Source of the DNA: Panagrolaimus kolymaensis
Lineage: Eukaryota; Nematoda; Chromadorea; Rhabditida; Panagrolaimidae
Length of the DNA stretch: 64,000 nt
NCBI GenBank assembly: GCA_028622995.1
Contig: JAJQJQ010000077.1
Coordinates: 248,001-312,000, forward strand
Direction: 5' to 3'
The position numbers and the translations under genes were made by a program. Below the pieces are notes generated by a model. It had not been told where the DNA came from, did no database searches, and saw only the letters and a list, made by a program, of their open reading frames with translations. Below, piece after piece: positions 48,002 to 60,600 of this stretch. The first letter of the stretch is position 1; the number at the start of each line of letters is the position of its first letter.

Positions 48002-49444
48002 TGTGAATAAATAAATGTAAAAAAAATTTTCATAAATGTTTCACTTTTTTTGATTTCTGTTTTTTTGTAAATAAAAATTTATTGATCGGTGATGTTTGCT
48101 TCTTCGTTCTTTCAAACCCATCCATGCTTTATTTTGTGTTGGATGTGACTAATAATAAAAAAAAGTTAGCTTTGTCTATCTTTTTTTGAATCATAAAATC
48201 ATTCCCACTTGAAAAAAAAGAAGGAGAAAATGAAATAAAACCATTCTTGCAAAAAATTGAGTTTGCTTTCAGTGTTTTTTGTTTTGTTTTTGAATATTTA
48301 ATTTAAACATTTTTTAAAATTTTTGTTAAGAAGTTTTTATAAGAGAGCTTTTAAAGCCCTTTATGCTAATTATTAATAAATTTTATATAATTAACACCCA
48401 AAATGTTAATTTACATTAAATTTGAAAACAATAAATCAAAATGTAATAAATTAAATAAAAACGATGATGTATTTACAAACATCACCGCTTCATTAGCCGG
48501 CGGTAAAATGTTCATTAGAGCAGTCATGAAGTTTTAATTTATGTTTATAAGTCATTTATTTTGGACTAATAAGTGTTTATAAAGTTTTTTTCACAAATGT
48601 TTCGCTTTTTTTTTTGATTATTTAATTTTTAAATAAAAACTTTCGAAACTTCATTTGCCTTTTGAATTCAGAATTTGTTCTTTTTTCTTATTTTTTTATA
48701 TTAAAAGTAGTAGCCAATTATTTCAAACATCAAAAAAACAGTAAAATTAGTTTTAGAAGAAAAAAAATATAACAGTAAATAAGTAAGCAACAAACAAACA
48801 AAAAAAGTCTTAAAAATATTCTTTGATTTTATCAAGGATCACCGGTCAAAAATGCGTCATTTTTTCTGGAAAAAAAGAGCTAATGCATGATTCAAAAAAA
48901 AAAGAAAGAAAGAAGATTTTTATGAATCATAATAAACTCATGGCTGTTTGAAATAAAAAAAACATATGTAAAAGAAAAGCATTCATTCATGAACTGAAAA
49001 CGATTTTGCTTTCAGTTGCTTTAATTTTTCATTGCTTTGCTTTTTTGAATATTTTAATAAAAGATTTTTTAAAAGTTTTGTTAAGAAGTTTTTCTAAGAG
49101 GAGCACTTTAAAGTAATCAAAGTGTGCTGATAGCATTTATTTTTAAAGCATTCGATGCTAATTATTTTATAAATTTTGAGAAAACTAATATCTTGAAAAA
49201 AAAAGCGGCAAAGTTTATCAGCTGGATCAGAAAATTTTAATTTTTTGTTTGTTAGGAGAATCAATAAATCCAAGTCCAGACGATTTTATGATAATCAAAA
49301 AATCAGAAAATGAAAGCATTTTTATGACAACCAAAAATTATAAATAAACTTTTATTCATACACACTAAACAAAACAAAAAAAAGCAAAATACATAAATGA
49401 AAGTACCAATTTCAAACAATCACAATCATCAAATCCATAAAAGT
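48002..49444. other. Gene-free AT-rich stretch
   Basis: No supportable exon on either strand. Two similar AT-rich passages (about 48260-48360 and 49010-49110) share a phrase containing TTTTGTTAAGAAGTTTTT, suggesting an old duplication. Confidence 0.45.
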
Positions 49445-50730
49445 TTAAAAACCATATTTTCGTTTTGATGCCGTTTTGCTTTCTCTTGATGCAGCCCATT
49501 GTTCTTTTAATTCATCTTCTCGAGCTACAGCAATACTCGCCAAATGAGTAATTTGATGCTTCATTTTGGCTAATTTGTCAGCAGGTCCTTTGTGTCCTTG
49601 TTCACGATTTTGTTTACCAGCAGAAAAAGAAGCAAGACTACGATGATCAATATTTTTCAATAAAGTTTGATGAACATTTGGTCCAATTGCATTATCAACA
49701 TTAACATCGATCATACCACTAACAGAATCATTGGCAAAGATATTACTTGCACCCCATTGTTCAATTTCATATTTGTAGATAAGTTTCTTTGCAGCTTCAT
49801 CATTGATAGTTTTCATACCTTTTGAGGTGGAAGGTTGAGGTAAGGATTCCTAAAAGAGATAAAGGTAAACCCATGATAAGCTAATGTAACAAACATACCT
49901 CAACAGCTACAGGTGCTGGCCTTGCAGGTCCAATAGGTTCATCAATGAGAAACATGTTTGTAACAGTAGTTGATGGCTTTTGTAACGATCGGACATCCAA
50001 TAGCTCTTTCTTTTGTAAAGATCCCAAACCAAGAAAATCATTGAAATTGCTATCACCTTCATCATCAGATTCTGATTTAGTTGGTTTTACCGGAGCAACA
50101 TGAGGTTTCGAAACAGGTTTGATTCTAACAGTTGATGGAAGAAAGCTTAGCGAGGATGTTTGAGACTTTGAACTTTGTGCAACTTTTGGTGGTGGCAATG
50201 ATGAAAGAAGAGCAGATTTTGATTGAGATGAAAATATTGGTTTACTTAGTGGCTTCTGAAATAAAGAATATTAGAAAACAATAATCAAGCAAGCTAAAAA
50301 CCAACCTGTACCACATCATCATCAACAGCTTCCTTTTCAAAAACTTTCGACGATAAACCACCAAACGCAGCAATCTTCTTTTTATTCTTTTGAAGTTTCT
50401 TCTTTTCTTTTTCAACCAATTTTATTTCCCAATCCCGTCGTTGAATATTTGAACCATCAATGGTATCTTCTTGACCGACTGTTGTTGCTTGATTGATTGA
50501 ATACTTTGAAGCTGTTGGAAGATTGAGCGTTGCTTCTGAAAATAACAAAGAACATTAAAAGATTGGCAAAATATATTATAAAAATGCTTACCTGTTTCAT
50601 CATCGTCGTCAATCTTTTCGGGTTCTTCTTTTCTTATTGGCTTTTCAATGATAGCTTTCTTTGCTGGAGGCTGGTGAATTTCGGTATCAGAATTATCTGA
50701 ATCACTTCCATATGCACCTAATCCAAGCAT
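49445..50730 (-). CDS. PRCC: PRCC homologue (mitotic checkpoint / pre-mRNA splicing factor)
   Basis: Exons 50592-50730, 50306-50535, 49899-50255 and 49445-49849, 1131 bp, 376 residues. The N-terminus MLGLGAYGSDSDNSD and the middle SLSFLPSTVRIKPVSKP, FLGLGSL are typical of the low-complexity first part of PRCC. The diagnostic C-terminus is KMKHQITHLASIAVAREDEL, ending SKRKYGF, which matches the conserved PRCC tail (KHQITYLxxxAKxRExELK...AKYGF). PRCC proteins associate with spliceosomal components in the nucleus and with the MAD2B checkpoint factor. The gene uses the first ATG after a non-coding leader. The nearest upstream gene is family member 5, on the same strand. Confidence 0.9.
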
Positions 50731-51057
50731 TTTTTCTTTGAAGTAAATATTAAAAAGTAAAAAACTTTGATAAAGCAAAAAGAAAATTCGAGGAAGAAAA
50801 CTTTTGTTTTCCAAACAAAAAAATTTGTGGCAGCCAATGCTTGTGAAAATGACACAACACCAATGTTTATTAATTTAATGGGTGCTTGCTTTTTTAATGG
50901 AAACTGTAATTTCAAAAATGTTGAAACATTCAGGTTTTATTCTTTAATTTATATGGTTCTAATTACTTAATAAATATTCATAGCATTAACAACAATGATG
51001 ACAAGAAATACCTCGAAGTTTAACAACAAACAAAAAACAATGGAAATTTTGGTAAAA
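50731..51057. other. Intergenic, no gene seen
   Basis: Short spacer between the PRCC start and the stop codon of the next minus-strand gene. No distinct element seen. Confidence 0.5.
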
Positions 51058-52186
51058 TCAATGATGCACAATTTCAAATGGTGTTGGACCAAAAAAATAT
51101 TTACATTTAATATGTAAGGAAATAAAGCTTCCTTCTCGTTGACCTGGAAAACATACTAATGCAGGAGAAATATTTGTTAATGAATCCGCTATCACTGCAT
51201 CAACAAAATCTTGAAGTTGTTGTTTATAATCATCCGAAAAAGGTCCATGAAAATATAAACAAAATTTAGTTTTTTTATATTTCTGAAAAACAAACAAAAA
51301 CTTTGTATTTGGATTCGGAGGAGTTTTATCTTCTTGGAAATGTTGTTTACCTTCATAAATTCGAGAAAAGTTGCAAAATCAAATATTTCGGGTGTTCGAA
51401 AAAGTTCGAAACATTGAAGATAAGGAAAATGAGGCAATTCGAGGAACTTTTCTATGCTTTCGTGGGTTAACGAATGAGCTGAATCATCTCCAAATTCACT
51501 AAAATCCAAATTGGTTACATACAATAGTAAAGCAAATAATCAAAGCCTCACCACCGAAATTTTTGAACATTTGGAAAGCTTTTAACAATCACATCCAAAG
51601 GCACATTATTGCCATTGCCATCATCATCATTCGCATATTTAATGGATACATTAACTAAATCAACAACCAAAATAGTTTTAGAACAAGTAAACAATTCAAA
51701 TTCTTCATAACTAAGAGTTTGATGGCGCAAAACTAAAGTTTCCAAATCGCATCGATAAATTTTCTCTGTCAATGATGAAGCATAAAATTTAAACCTCGAT
51801 GAATAAACTTCCAATTTGTTAGTTAACCAAATTTTATATTTAATTTTATTTAAATCTATCAAATTTGGACGTAGCTTGTAATGATCATCCTTCCAATAAA
51901 CTTCACAAGATGGAATATAAGAATCATTGAAATCAAAAAAATTTAACACATCAAAAAGTATGACTTGTCGTTGGAAATAAAAATATTTGCATGATTCAAT
52001 AAGCTTTTTATAAACTTTTGAAGTTGATGGATGTTTGGATATGTAAAACACAATATTTTCAGGGATCGAAAAGTGTTGAGAATATGCAGGATGTTGTTGT
52101 TGTTGTTGGTTAACCTTTATATGTTGTCGTTGAATACCAGGCAAATATGAAGTGGATGGAATAACCATGGTTTCGTTGATGCTCAT
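51058..52186 (-). CDS. F-box-like family protein, CKYFF type (member 5)
   Basis: Exons 51552-52186, 51351-51498 and 51058-51282, 1008 bp, 335 residues. The start at 52186 gives MSINETMVIPS; a polyglutamine run (NQQQQQ) follows. Module 1: FSIPENIVFYISKHPSTSKV then SCKYFYFQRQVILF. Next is KIWLTNKLEV, then the hinge EKIYRCDLETLVLRHQTLSY and LRR-like strands (VDLVNVSIKYANDDDG, PNVQKF). Intron 1 is phase 2 (donor TG|GTGAGG) and intron 2 phase 0 after EFMK, before KYKKTKFCLYF, exactly as in member 4. It is the best-preserved CKYFF copy here and a good reference for the family. Confidence 0.85.
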
Positions 52187-52682
52187 TGGAAAGTCTTTAG
52201 AATGGAAATTTAGTGGAATAATATGGTAAATAAAGAATCTTAAATAATAAATGAAAGACAAGAAAGGTGAAAAGCGCTGATGTTAAAAAAAAGTACACAA
52301 ACATGAGAGGCAACTTTCGATTAACAAACTAGTCCCTAGTTCTGCGTGCTTTAACCATGTTTTTGTCCATCCACAAACATCGAAGAGGATATGAAAGTCA
52401 TCTGCTAATAACTAATTCGAAATCAAACTCCTCTCAAACATAAGCCTGCATCAATGGAATCTCGAAAGTAAAAAAGCAGTGAAAAATCTTTCAAAAGCTG
52501 TTAGCTTATTATTACTTTATAAACAAATACTGATACAGTATAAGGGAATACAAATTTTTATACAAAAAAATCTTATTATTATTATTATTAATACAAAACA
52601 AATGCTTTTTTTATTACTTTCTACGGTTACCAGTTTTATTTATAATTTAAAACAAAATTGCTGATTATACAACAAAAATAGG
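52187..52682. other. Intergenic, no gene seen
   Basis: 5' region of member 5 and 3' flank of the kinase gene. A slightly less AT-rich patch at 52300-52450 contains no frame I can support. Confidence 0.45.
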
Positions 52683-54349
52683 TTATGAATAAAGACCAAC
52701 AGGATTGTCACCCCAGATATTATTAAGTGATTGATAAGCAGCTTTGAAGAAAGGCAAATTCTTTGCATCTTTTGCCGTTGGACGTTTATCTTGTTCGAAT
52801 GTAAGCATAAGATCAACAGTATGTTGACAATCCAGTGCAACAAATTGAGGCCAGCGATATCGACGATTCTTTTGTTGATCAACTATGGCAGCATTTGAAT
52901 TTGCTTCTTCACGGAATGGCATACTCTTGGTCATAGTAATATAACAGAGAACACCCAATGACCAAACATCATTCTTGTAAACATCGTATGGAGTTCCCAT
53001 TAGGACTTCTAAAATATTATAATCATTATGGTTAATAAAGAGAAAGTTATAAACAAACTAACCAGGTGATGAGTAAGCACGAGATCCGCAATATGTTCGA
53101 GAGTAAAACTCAGGAGTTTGTTCACAAGCAAAGCCAAAGTCTGTCAACTTGATAACATTTGTACGAGAAAGAAGTACCTAAAGTTGTATCATTAGTGAAT
53201 GCTTCCAACAAAAACAATGTTTACATTTTCAGCTTTGATATCACGATGAGCAATTTTCTTTTTATGGAGATAATCAACAGCATCAAGAAGTGATCGTAAC
53301 CATTTGCGACCAAGACTATCAGAAACAGCACCATTTTTTTGAAGATATGTTAGCTAAAACGATAAGATATGAGTACAAGACATTAAAGAAGCTATGCAAC
53401 ACAAGGAAAGGTAAGAACAAGGGATAGGTACACCTTCATAAACAAAAGTTGGATACCCTGCTTATAGCCGAACATAACATAATCACATAAAGCTTATGAC
53501 AAGCTTGTAAAAGGCTTTGAAATCAATGATAAAGTAAAACAAAAATAGTAATGTATGCTATTCATGGGTATCTGATCCATAGCACAAATGTATCGCAGCA
53601 GTAGGTTCGACCGATTAACCACATAAGGCGAATATACATGGAGGATAAGGAAGCTATTGGAAACTTGGTCATGTGATGTTGGTTCATGTAAACATAAGCG
53701 GAGGTAGTGTAAAAATCAAAGCAATCCATAAGAAGTCGTAATACAGGAGCTGTGAATTGCATAATCCCCAAAGCAGTACTAACAAGAACAAACATACCAA
53801 GTCACCATTAGGACAATATTCCATAAGCATAAAAAGATAATTGTATTCATCACAGCCAAGACAACATAGAAGTTTACAGATATTGCGATGCTTAACCTTT
53901 TGCCAGCAAGCTCGTTCACGAGGAAGAAAACGTTTCTTGAATTCATCACCAACAACATCAAGTCGAACAACTTTAACAGCTATCTGAAATAGAGAACATA
54001 ATGAATGAAAGAAAGAAAAAGCAAGTAAAACAAACATACTTCACGATTATCTTGATAAGCTTTATAAACTTTTGAGTAATGGCCACAACCAAGTTCAAAA
54101 GATGAGTATGTAACTAATCCGAAATGTCGAAGAACTGCAGTTGGCGATGGTCTTTTATCACGTCCTCCAGCCACGGATAAAGAATTGACAGCAATTTGAG
54201 TTACTCCATCTTCATTACGATTCTTTCGTGGTCGCAGTTCATAACGCGGATGATTTTCACGTCGAATACCATAACGGCTCTGAAAAAGTATGCAAGGTAA
54301 ATATTGGTAAAAATAAAGGATAAAAAAAACCAACCTTATCTTGATGCAT
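52683..54349 (-). CDS. Serine/threonine protein kinase, TSSK-like
   Basis: Exons 54335-54349, 54040-54279, 53798-53983, 53225-53353, 53063-53177 and 52683-53008, 1011 bp, 336 residues. After about 55 basic residues the kinase domain starts with a glycine loop, LGCGHYSKVYKA. It continues with the catalytic lysine in IAVKVV, then MEYCPNGDL, HRDIKAENVLL, DFGFA (in place of DFG-L/G), and the activation segment TYCGSRAYSSPEVLMG followed by DVWSLGVLCY. These most resemble the testis-specific kinase branch of the CAMK group, which is widely expanded and sperm-expressed in nematodes. All catalytic residues are present. The domain is complete with little C-terminal tail. The 444-bp intron at 53354-53797 is the longest. 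Confidence 0.88.
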
Positions 54350-55221
54350 TTTTTAAGAAAAAAATACTTTGATTGAAACACAAAAAATGTTTGATGAAAT
54401 TATAACCACGTTTTTGAAGAAGCGAAGACGACAACAAAAAAAAATGGCTTCCAATGAGAAAAGTTCCATGGAAAAGAAAATGGACACGGACGAAATTTTG
54501 CAACGAAAAGAATGGCAGCGAGCTGACTGGGCTTCATTTGCGCAAATTCAAGCAAGCAAGCAACAAAGAAAATTTACATACATTTTTTGTTGCCTAAAAA
54601 TTTTTGGTAATTTTTTTTTAAACTCGAATCGAATAAAAGAAGATTTTATAAATATAAAGAAAGGAGATATTGTTGATGATTTTGAAAGGGTCTAATCTTG
54701 CTAAATATTAAAGCAGTTAGAAGGATTTTAGTTTTTGTTGTCGTGGAATTTTTTGGTTAACTTTTTTACTGTTATCCATTTGAGATTCACTTATGAATTT
54801 ATGTGCAAAAAAAGGCAAGCTAGTAATAGAATTTGATAGGTGTGTTGCAGAAGTGAAAGCAAGTTTTGTCTATTTTAACAGAGGCTATGAAGCAACAAAC
54901 ACTGACATAAAATTTAACCAAACTCAATAAATATCAGGGAAAAATTTGAAAGCCATTTTTAGGTAAATTTTTCAAGAAACGATAAAATTCATGTTTATTT
55001 TTCGGGGAAAACTACGAACAAAAGAAAAAACATTTTATTGGTGAAAATTTGCATATTTACTTAATTTTCATTATTTTTTCAATCATGCTTCTTCTTTCTC
55101 ATTTTTCATTATTACAAAAAGTGAACAGCTGAAGAATCATTTCGTTGGTTTCTTCTCAAAGCTGTAAGTTTGTTTATATCTTCATTTGTAACCTTTTTGT
55201 GATTACTTTGACTATTTTTAG
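54350..55221. other. Intergenic with a doubtful small plus-strand frame
   Basis: A frame from ATG 54444 to the stop at 54693-54695 begins MASNEKSSMEKKMDTDEILQ and then RKEWQRADWASFAQIQ, coding-like for about 50 residues, then becomes low complexity. It would lie divergent to the kinase gene. I rate it unlikely but possible as a first exon. Confidence 0.25.
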
Positions 55222-56550
55222 ATGGCAACTTTGGAGAAAGATGAAATTCAACAAATGGATGTTAAAGAGCTTCAACAACTTGATGGAAGACTTCAAGATT
55301 TGGATGAACTTCAAAATATTGAATTAAGTAATGAAACTGCTCGGCTTCAAAGTGAAATTGCTCAATTGAAACTTGAAAAAGATATTGCTTTAGCTGCAAA
55401 GGAATTACTGGTAGCTGAAAATGCTTGCTTGAATGAAATCATTGCTGAAATGAATGCAACTATTGATCAACAAGGAATGAAGGTAAGAATCGTAATAATG
55501 GATACATATTTGTTACTTATTTTGAAAGATGCTAACGACGTATTTTTGTGACATTTTCTCGTTTTTCAGATTTCTGACTTGGAAAAGAAGCAAAGCACCG
55601 ATGTTGAAAAGAAAGTTATGCAAGCCAAGATTGCTGCTTTGGAAGCTGAATCGGAAGATGAATTCCAAGTTCAAGATAGTGAAAAGAAATCAAGTCTCTT
55701 TATGTTCGTTGAAAAGATGCAAAGCATTGCTCGCTATCCTTTCACTACCGTAAACATTTCTTTCTTTGTGGCTGGCATATTTAATGTATCTAGTAACTTT
55801 TCAGATTTCTTCTCTCGCAAACAAGCAACTCACTTCTTCCAAGCCTCATAAAATTGATCCTAATGTTATAGCAAAGCTTATCAAGCCCAAGAATAGCCTT
55901 TCATTTCTTGCTTATTCAACTTTAGACGATAATGAAAAACCTAGAAAGATTGAAATGAAATGATTAAATAACTTTTTATTCATTAATGGAGCTTGGTGTT
56001 ATTCAAAGAAGTTAGTTCTTGGTGGTACTGTCTCGTTCTTTGATGCTGATCCATTTCATGGCAATGCTGGAGCTTATACTGAAGACCATGATCATAATAG
56101 TGAATACAGAATTTTTTCTAAGCTGCTTGAATATGTTCTATCTTGCAATATTACTGATTTGCTTTTGTATAAGCAAAAGATATCCTTGAAAGATTATGAA
56201 AAGCTCGCCAAATCCGGAACAATTAAGAACCTATTTTTCACGTGTGTTATGATCAATGATAAAGATGGTGCTATCGTTCAACTAGAAGATATTATGGAAA
56301 AATTGCCAAACATTGAAAAATTTGGATAGTAAGTTTGTTAAATTTTTTATGTTGTTTTATATGCTTAATTTTTAGTGATATTGTTGGAAATAGCTGTTCT
56401 ATTATTTCAGCAAATGTATTCTCATTTAATATGGGAACATTCAAAAATCTCGTCAAGCTTCCAAGTTTCAAAAATCTCAAAGTTTTCGAATTATTCAATA
56501 TTATTATTGACGAATTTGATTCTAATTACAAAAGGACCAATCAAATTTGA
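55222..56550 (+). pseudogene. Coiled-coil family relic (member 6)
   Basis: Exons 55222-55482, 55570-55749, 55805-56328 and 56376-56550. A TTTTTAG acceptor touches the ATG. The first 150 residues form a coiled coil (LQQLDGRLQDLDELQNIEL; EIAQLKLEKDIALAAKELL). The family module then begins but is broken by an in-frame TGA at 55961-55963, after DDNEKPRKIEMK. Past it the frame continues faithfully: SKKLVLGGTVSFFDADPFHG, SCNITDLLLYKQKISLKDYE, IKNLFFTCVMINDKDGA, LPNIEKFG. The phase-2 intron is kept, and KLPSFKNLKVFELFNIIIDE follows. The copy ends prematurely after FDSNYKRTNQI, before the FMK|KHP exon. It is close to member 4. If the TGA is honoured, a 199-residue coiled-coil protein could still be made. 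Confidence 0.75.
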
Positions 56551-56554
56551 TTCT

Positions 56555-57479
56555 ATGCCCTCGACAATTTCATCGCACTTTAACGTTACTGATACACCTG
56601 ATACTTTTTATTTTTTTCAATTGAAAAGCTGTAGTTCCACCAATCTTGTTATCCAAATTGTCGCAGCGCATTCAACTTTAAAGCAGACCTTGGAATGCAA
56701 GTATTTTACACATTTTGGTTATTTCGTGAATGACCTTTACCATCAACCCAAATTTCCAACACCATTTTGCAAATCTGGAACTGGAAATAAATATTTATCC
56801 CTTGATACAACCAAATGTTTAAAAGAATTTGTGAGTAAATCACTTTTTAAATTTTTAAATGTATTTTATGTGGTGCTTTCAGAACTCGCTTAAATGCACT
56901 TCTTCGGCACTCACAGTAGCGAAGTGTAATCCAATGCAAGTAGAAAATTGTGAATTTGTGAGCCAAATTGCTGGACCCAACTACAAAATGGTTTTACAAA
57001 TAGACACTTTCATCGTAATAGCCACAAAAATCAAGGTAAAATAATTTGTTTTTTAATAATAAAAATAAAAGCATGTTATGTAAAAAAGATTATTTTAGAC
57101 TTATTCCATCGAAAATCCTCATGGTCAAATCGTTACCAAATCAGTTCCAGATAGTGGAATAATGGCGATAATGTTAAATGCCGAGGATAAATTGATTCTT
57201 AGTGACTCCACATTCCAAGGACAATCAAGATTTCCAACTCTCGTTACACATATCATTGATCCATCATCAATCGGAATTAAGCCAATCCCCGAATTCGAAG
57301 CTATAGAGCAGAGTCTTAACAACCAAGATTTTAGTTCTAAAGCGAGAAGTTATTTTGAAGAAAATTTTTTGCTATGTACTATTATTATTGTTTTGCTTTT
57401 AGTTTTATTGATTATGAGTATTATTTTATGTGTTAAACTTTGTTGCGGAAGTCCCACATATTATAATAATGTTCGTTAA
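56555..57479 (+). CDS. Putative single-pass membrane protein (5' end uncertain)
   Basis: Exons 56555-56830, 56883-57035 and 57099-57479, 269 residues from ATG 56555. The predicted ectodomain contains scattered cysteines (LKSCSSTN, TLECKYF, FCKSGTG, TTKCLKEF, CNPMQVENCEF). Near the C-terminus a strong transmembrane helix (LLCTIIIVLLLVLLIMSIIL) is followed by a short tail, CVKLCCGSPTYYNNVR. The start lacks a signal peptide, which a type I protein should have. The frame stays open upstream through the last exon of the member 6 relic, so 5' exons may have been lost or replaced at that junction. The product is not recognised. Confidence 0.6.
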
Positions 57480-57667
57480 TGTATATATGATTTTCTTTTG
57501 TTTGTTTTTCTTTTAATAAAAATTTGATAAGTTTCAAAATATTTTCTGTGAAAAAAACTAAATGTTTTATTCAAAATTATTTTACTTCTCTTTACTTATT
57601 TAAAAACTAAATTTATTAATATTTCAGTAAACACATTTACGGCTGTGAACTACTGTATCATCCAGCC

Positions 57668-60600
57668 ATGCGGTTTACTTTGAAAGAGTAAGGCTTTTAT
57701 TAAAACTATGACTTAAAAATTTTTTATTTCTTTTTTTTTTTTGCAGATTAAAAGCTATTGAAGCTTTAATTATTATTGATAAATTAGAAGTGGAATCGGC
57801 GATTGTGCCATGCGTGTCACAAGATGACATTGATTGTTTTGGTCGATTTTCACCAACTCGAAGAAAACTCATTAGGAGAAACAAAAATGCTATCGAATTT
57901 AATTTTATCATAAGAAATTTTCGATATGCCCGAGGAGAAAATGAAGCACTTAATCGACTTCGGAAATTATTTAATTTTAATGGAATTAACTTCCTATCTA
58001 GTGTATATGAATCCATAAATCATAACATCTTGATAACAAAGGCAATAATGGTAATTACTACACAAAAATATTCAGAAAAAATAATTATTGTTTATTCTTA
58101 CAGGAAGAGCAAATCAATTTTTTTTCGGTGCTAATGAACATCTCATCATTGGAAAAAATGGTCGGGGGCGCTGATGAAGATCTCGATCCTATACCTCCCA
58201 AAAAGTAAAAAGTAATTTCATTTATATATATTATAAAACTTGAATTTTAGAGCGAGATATGATTGGGATCACCTAGAAGTCAAAAATTTATTAACCATTT
58301 ACCTGAAGCAAGAAGAAAAAGGGATTAAAATTAAACTTCCTGACCTAATTGCAGATTTGGAACCCTATTTTAGGAAAAGGGTTCCAAAATCAACGTTATC
58401 TGATAAATTAAGCTTATTGAGAAAAAAGCCTAAAATTGATATTCAAAAAACGATTGAAGTAAGAAAATATACCATGTAAATTGATGATAAAAATATTTTT
58501 TAGCCCTTCCTCGAAAAGCTTGAGCAAGCACAAATAAAAGTTGATGTTCCAAAAGAAGGAAAAGAAAATGTTCCGGAATTGATCAAAAAAGCCTTGGGTG
58601 ATTATCATGAAGCCCACCAACAGCTTTTAAAAAATTTACAATCAAGTCTGATTAATGCTATTGATCCAGAAGCTCCATCCACATCGACTTTTTACCCAAA
58701 ACTGCCCGATTTTAATAATGCCAATGATTTTGATATGGATAATAATTTTTCTTCACTTTCTGTAAGCACTTAAATTACTTTTTTTTTATTTTTTTAAAAA
58801 GGATGTTTTTAATTTTAGCCAAAAAATGCTGATACCAATGAAAATTTTAATTTGAAAAGTGTTAAAAAAGGAAGAGTGGAGAAAGCTCCTCGACGCTTGA
58901 TCAAGAATAAATCATTAATTAAGGTTGCAATATTTATTAAAAAAAACTTTTTTTTAATAGGAACTTTTAGGTTTATACCTTTGGATATAATGAAAGGCTA
59001 AATAAAAATATGATTCAAATTGAATTCGATGATCACGTCATTGAATATACTCAAGAAAATGATAAGGGAAAAGGTACACGTTATTATAAATGTTCGCGGT
59101 GTGGTTCCAATGGAATATTATATTTTGATAACGAATTTTGGGTGGATGATCATAAAGAAGATTGCAACCCCATTCCCAAAGATCAACAAAAGGCTTGGCA
59201 AGCACAATTAAAAGCAAAGCAACTCGTAAGCATTGGAGTTAAAATTCCACAAGCTTATAACATTGGTTATCAAGAGGCTGTAGATGCAGATGCAGAAATT
59301 TATTATAAAGCTTTTTTTAAATTAAGAAAGCAATTGTCAAGAATTTATGGAAAAAATCTTGTTGATTGTGAGTGTGGTTCAACGGCTGTTGAATATCAAT
59401 ACCTTCAGTTTGCAAAAAGAAATATCCGTTGGCTTTTAAAAGAATCCAAAAAATGTGCTATTTTTGCAAGTGATAATATGTTAAGAGTAATGGCTAAAGC
59501 TGAAGTTCTTGTAGTTGATGCAACATTTTCCATACGCCCATTTGGCTCATCACAGGTAAATAAATGCGAGCTATATATTAAATGAGAAAATGCTTTATTT
59601 TTTAGGTCTTGACAATGCATGCTCTTGTTGTTGCTGATGGAGGGCAAGAGTGGGTGCCGGTTTTGATGGCCGTGATGACGAGTAAGAAGCAAGAAGATTA
59701 TGAAGAAATTGTTGCAGCTATTTTGGAAGCTTGGAAAAGATTGGATGTCAAACCATCTTTCGGCCGAATTCATAGTGATTATGAATTAGCATTGATGAAC
59801 GCCATGAAAAAGTTGGGCGGTGAATCTAAACTTCGAGGATGTCTTTTCCATTCATCGCAAGCAATTTATCTTATGATTGTGTCATCGGGTTTATATGAAC
59901 ATTATAAAAATGGAAGAGATGTTGATAGCAAATTCTACAGAATTAGGACTTGGCTAAGAGATATTTTAGCTGTTCCTTTATTAATGAAACCCGATATTCA
60001 ATTTTATTGGAAATATGTCTTAAAATTTCCACCGAAACCAGCGACAAAAGATCAAACTTGGCCCACTGAAGCTTTGAACAAAATGCGAGATTATATTGAA
60101 GCAACCTGGATCAGCAGAAATGACAACAGTTGGTGTTTCTTTGGATTAGATAGAGTAAGAAACACCAACAAAGCTGAAAGTCACCATAGCGTTGGAGAAA
60201 AAACATTTTCTCGGAAACCACGATATAAGCTTTTTGTATATGAGCAAAGATTGTTTTACTCTCAATGTGAAACCCGAATTTCACAGCTTGCTCATGGTGA
60301 TGCTCCTCGTGGTCGAATAAAAAAATATATTAATTTGGACAATAAACTTAAAGAATATGAAGTTGATTATATGGAAATCCGAAACAAAGTAAAAAATCTT
60401 TTTGTTTTTTTATTAAATTTAATTCTTTTTTGTTCTTTAGGTCAGGACACAAGCAGAACTTGTGCGCTTGCTTAGCTTGCACATTAGACGTGTAAGCCAT
60501 TTGCTTCATGACATTCGCAATCGTTCTTGCAAAACCGTAAAATCAGGAAATTCACAAAAAGTAAAAGAAGCTGCAGCTCGAGCAATAATTTGGAATCCCG

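Noticed and set aside
53354..53797. Frames within the 444-bp kinase intron as extra exons
   Set aside because: Joining the flanking exons directly gives a continuous kinase domain; the intron frames have no kinase motifs.
57668..58050. Idea that the first two exons of the MULE-type gene are a separate host gene
   Set aside because: Phases through exons 1-7 match exactly and no stop or poly(A) signal separates them. Not excluded, but the joined model is simpler.
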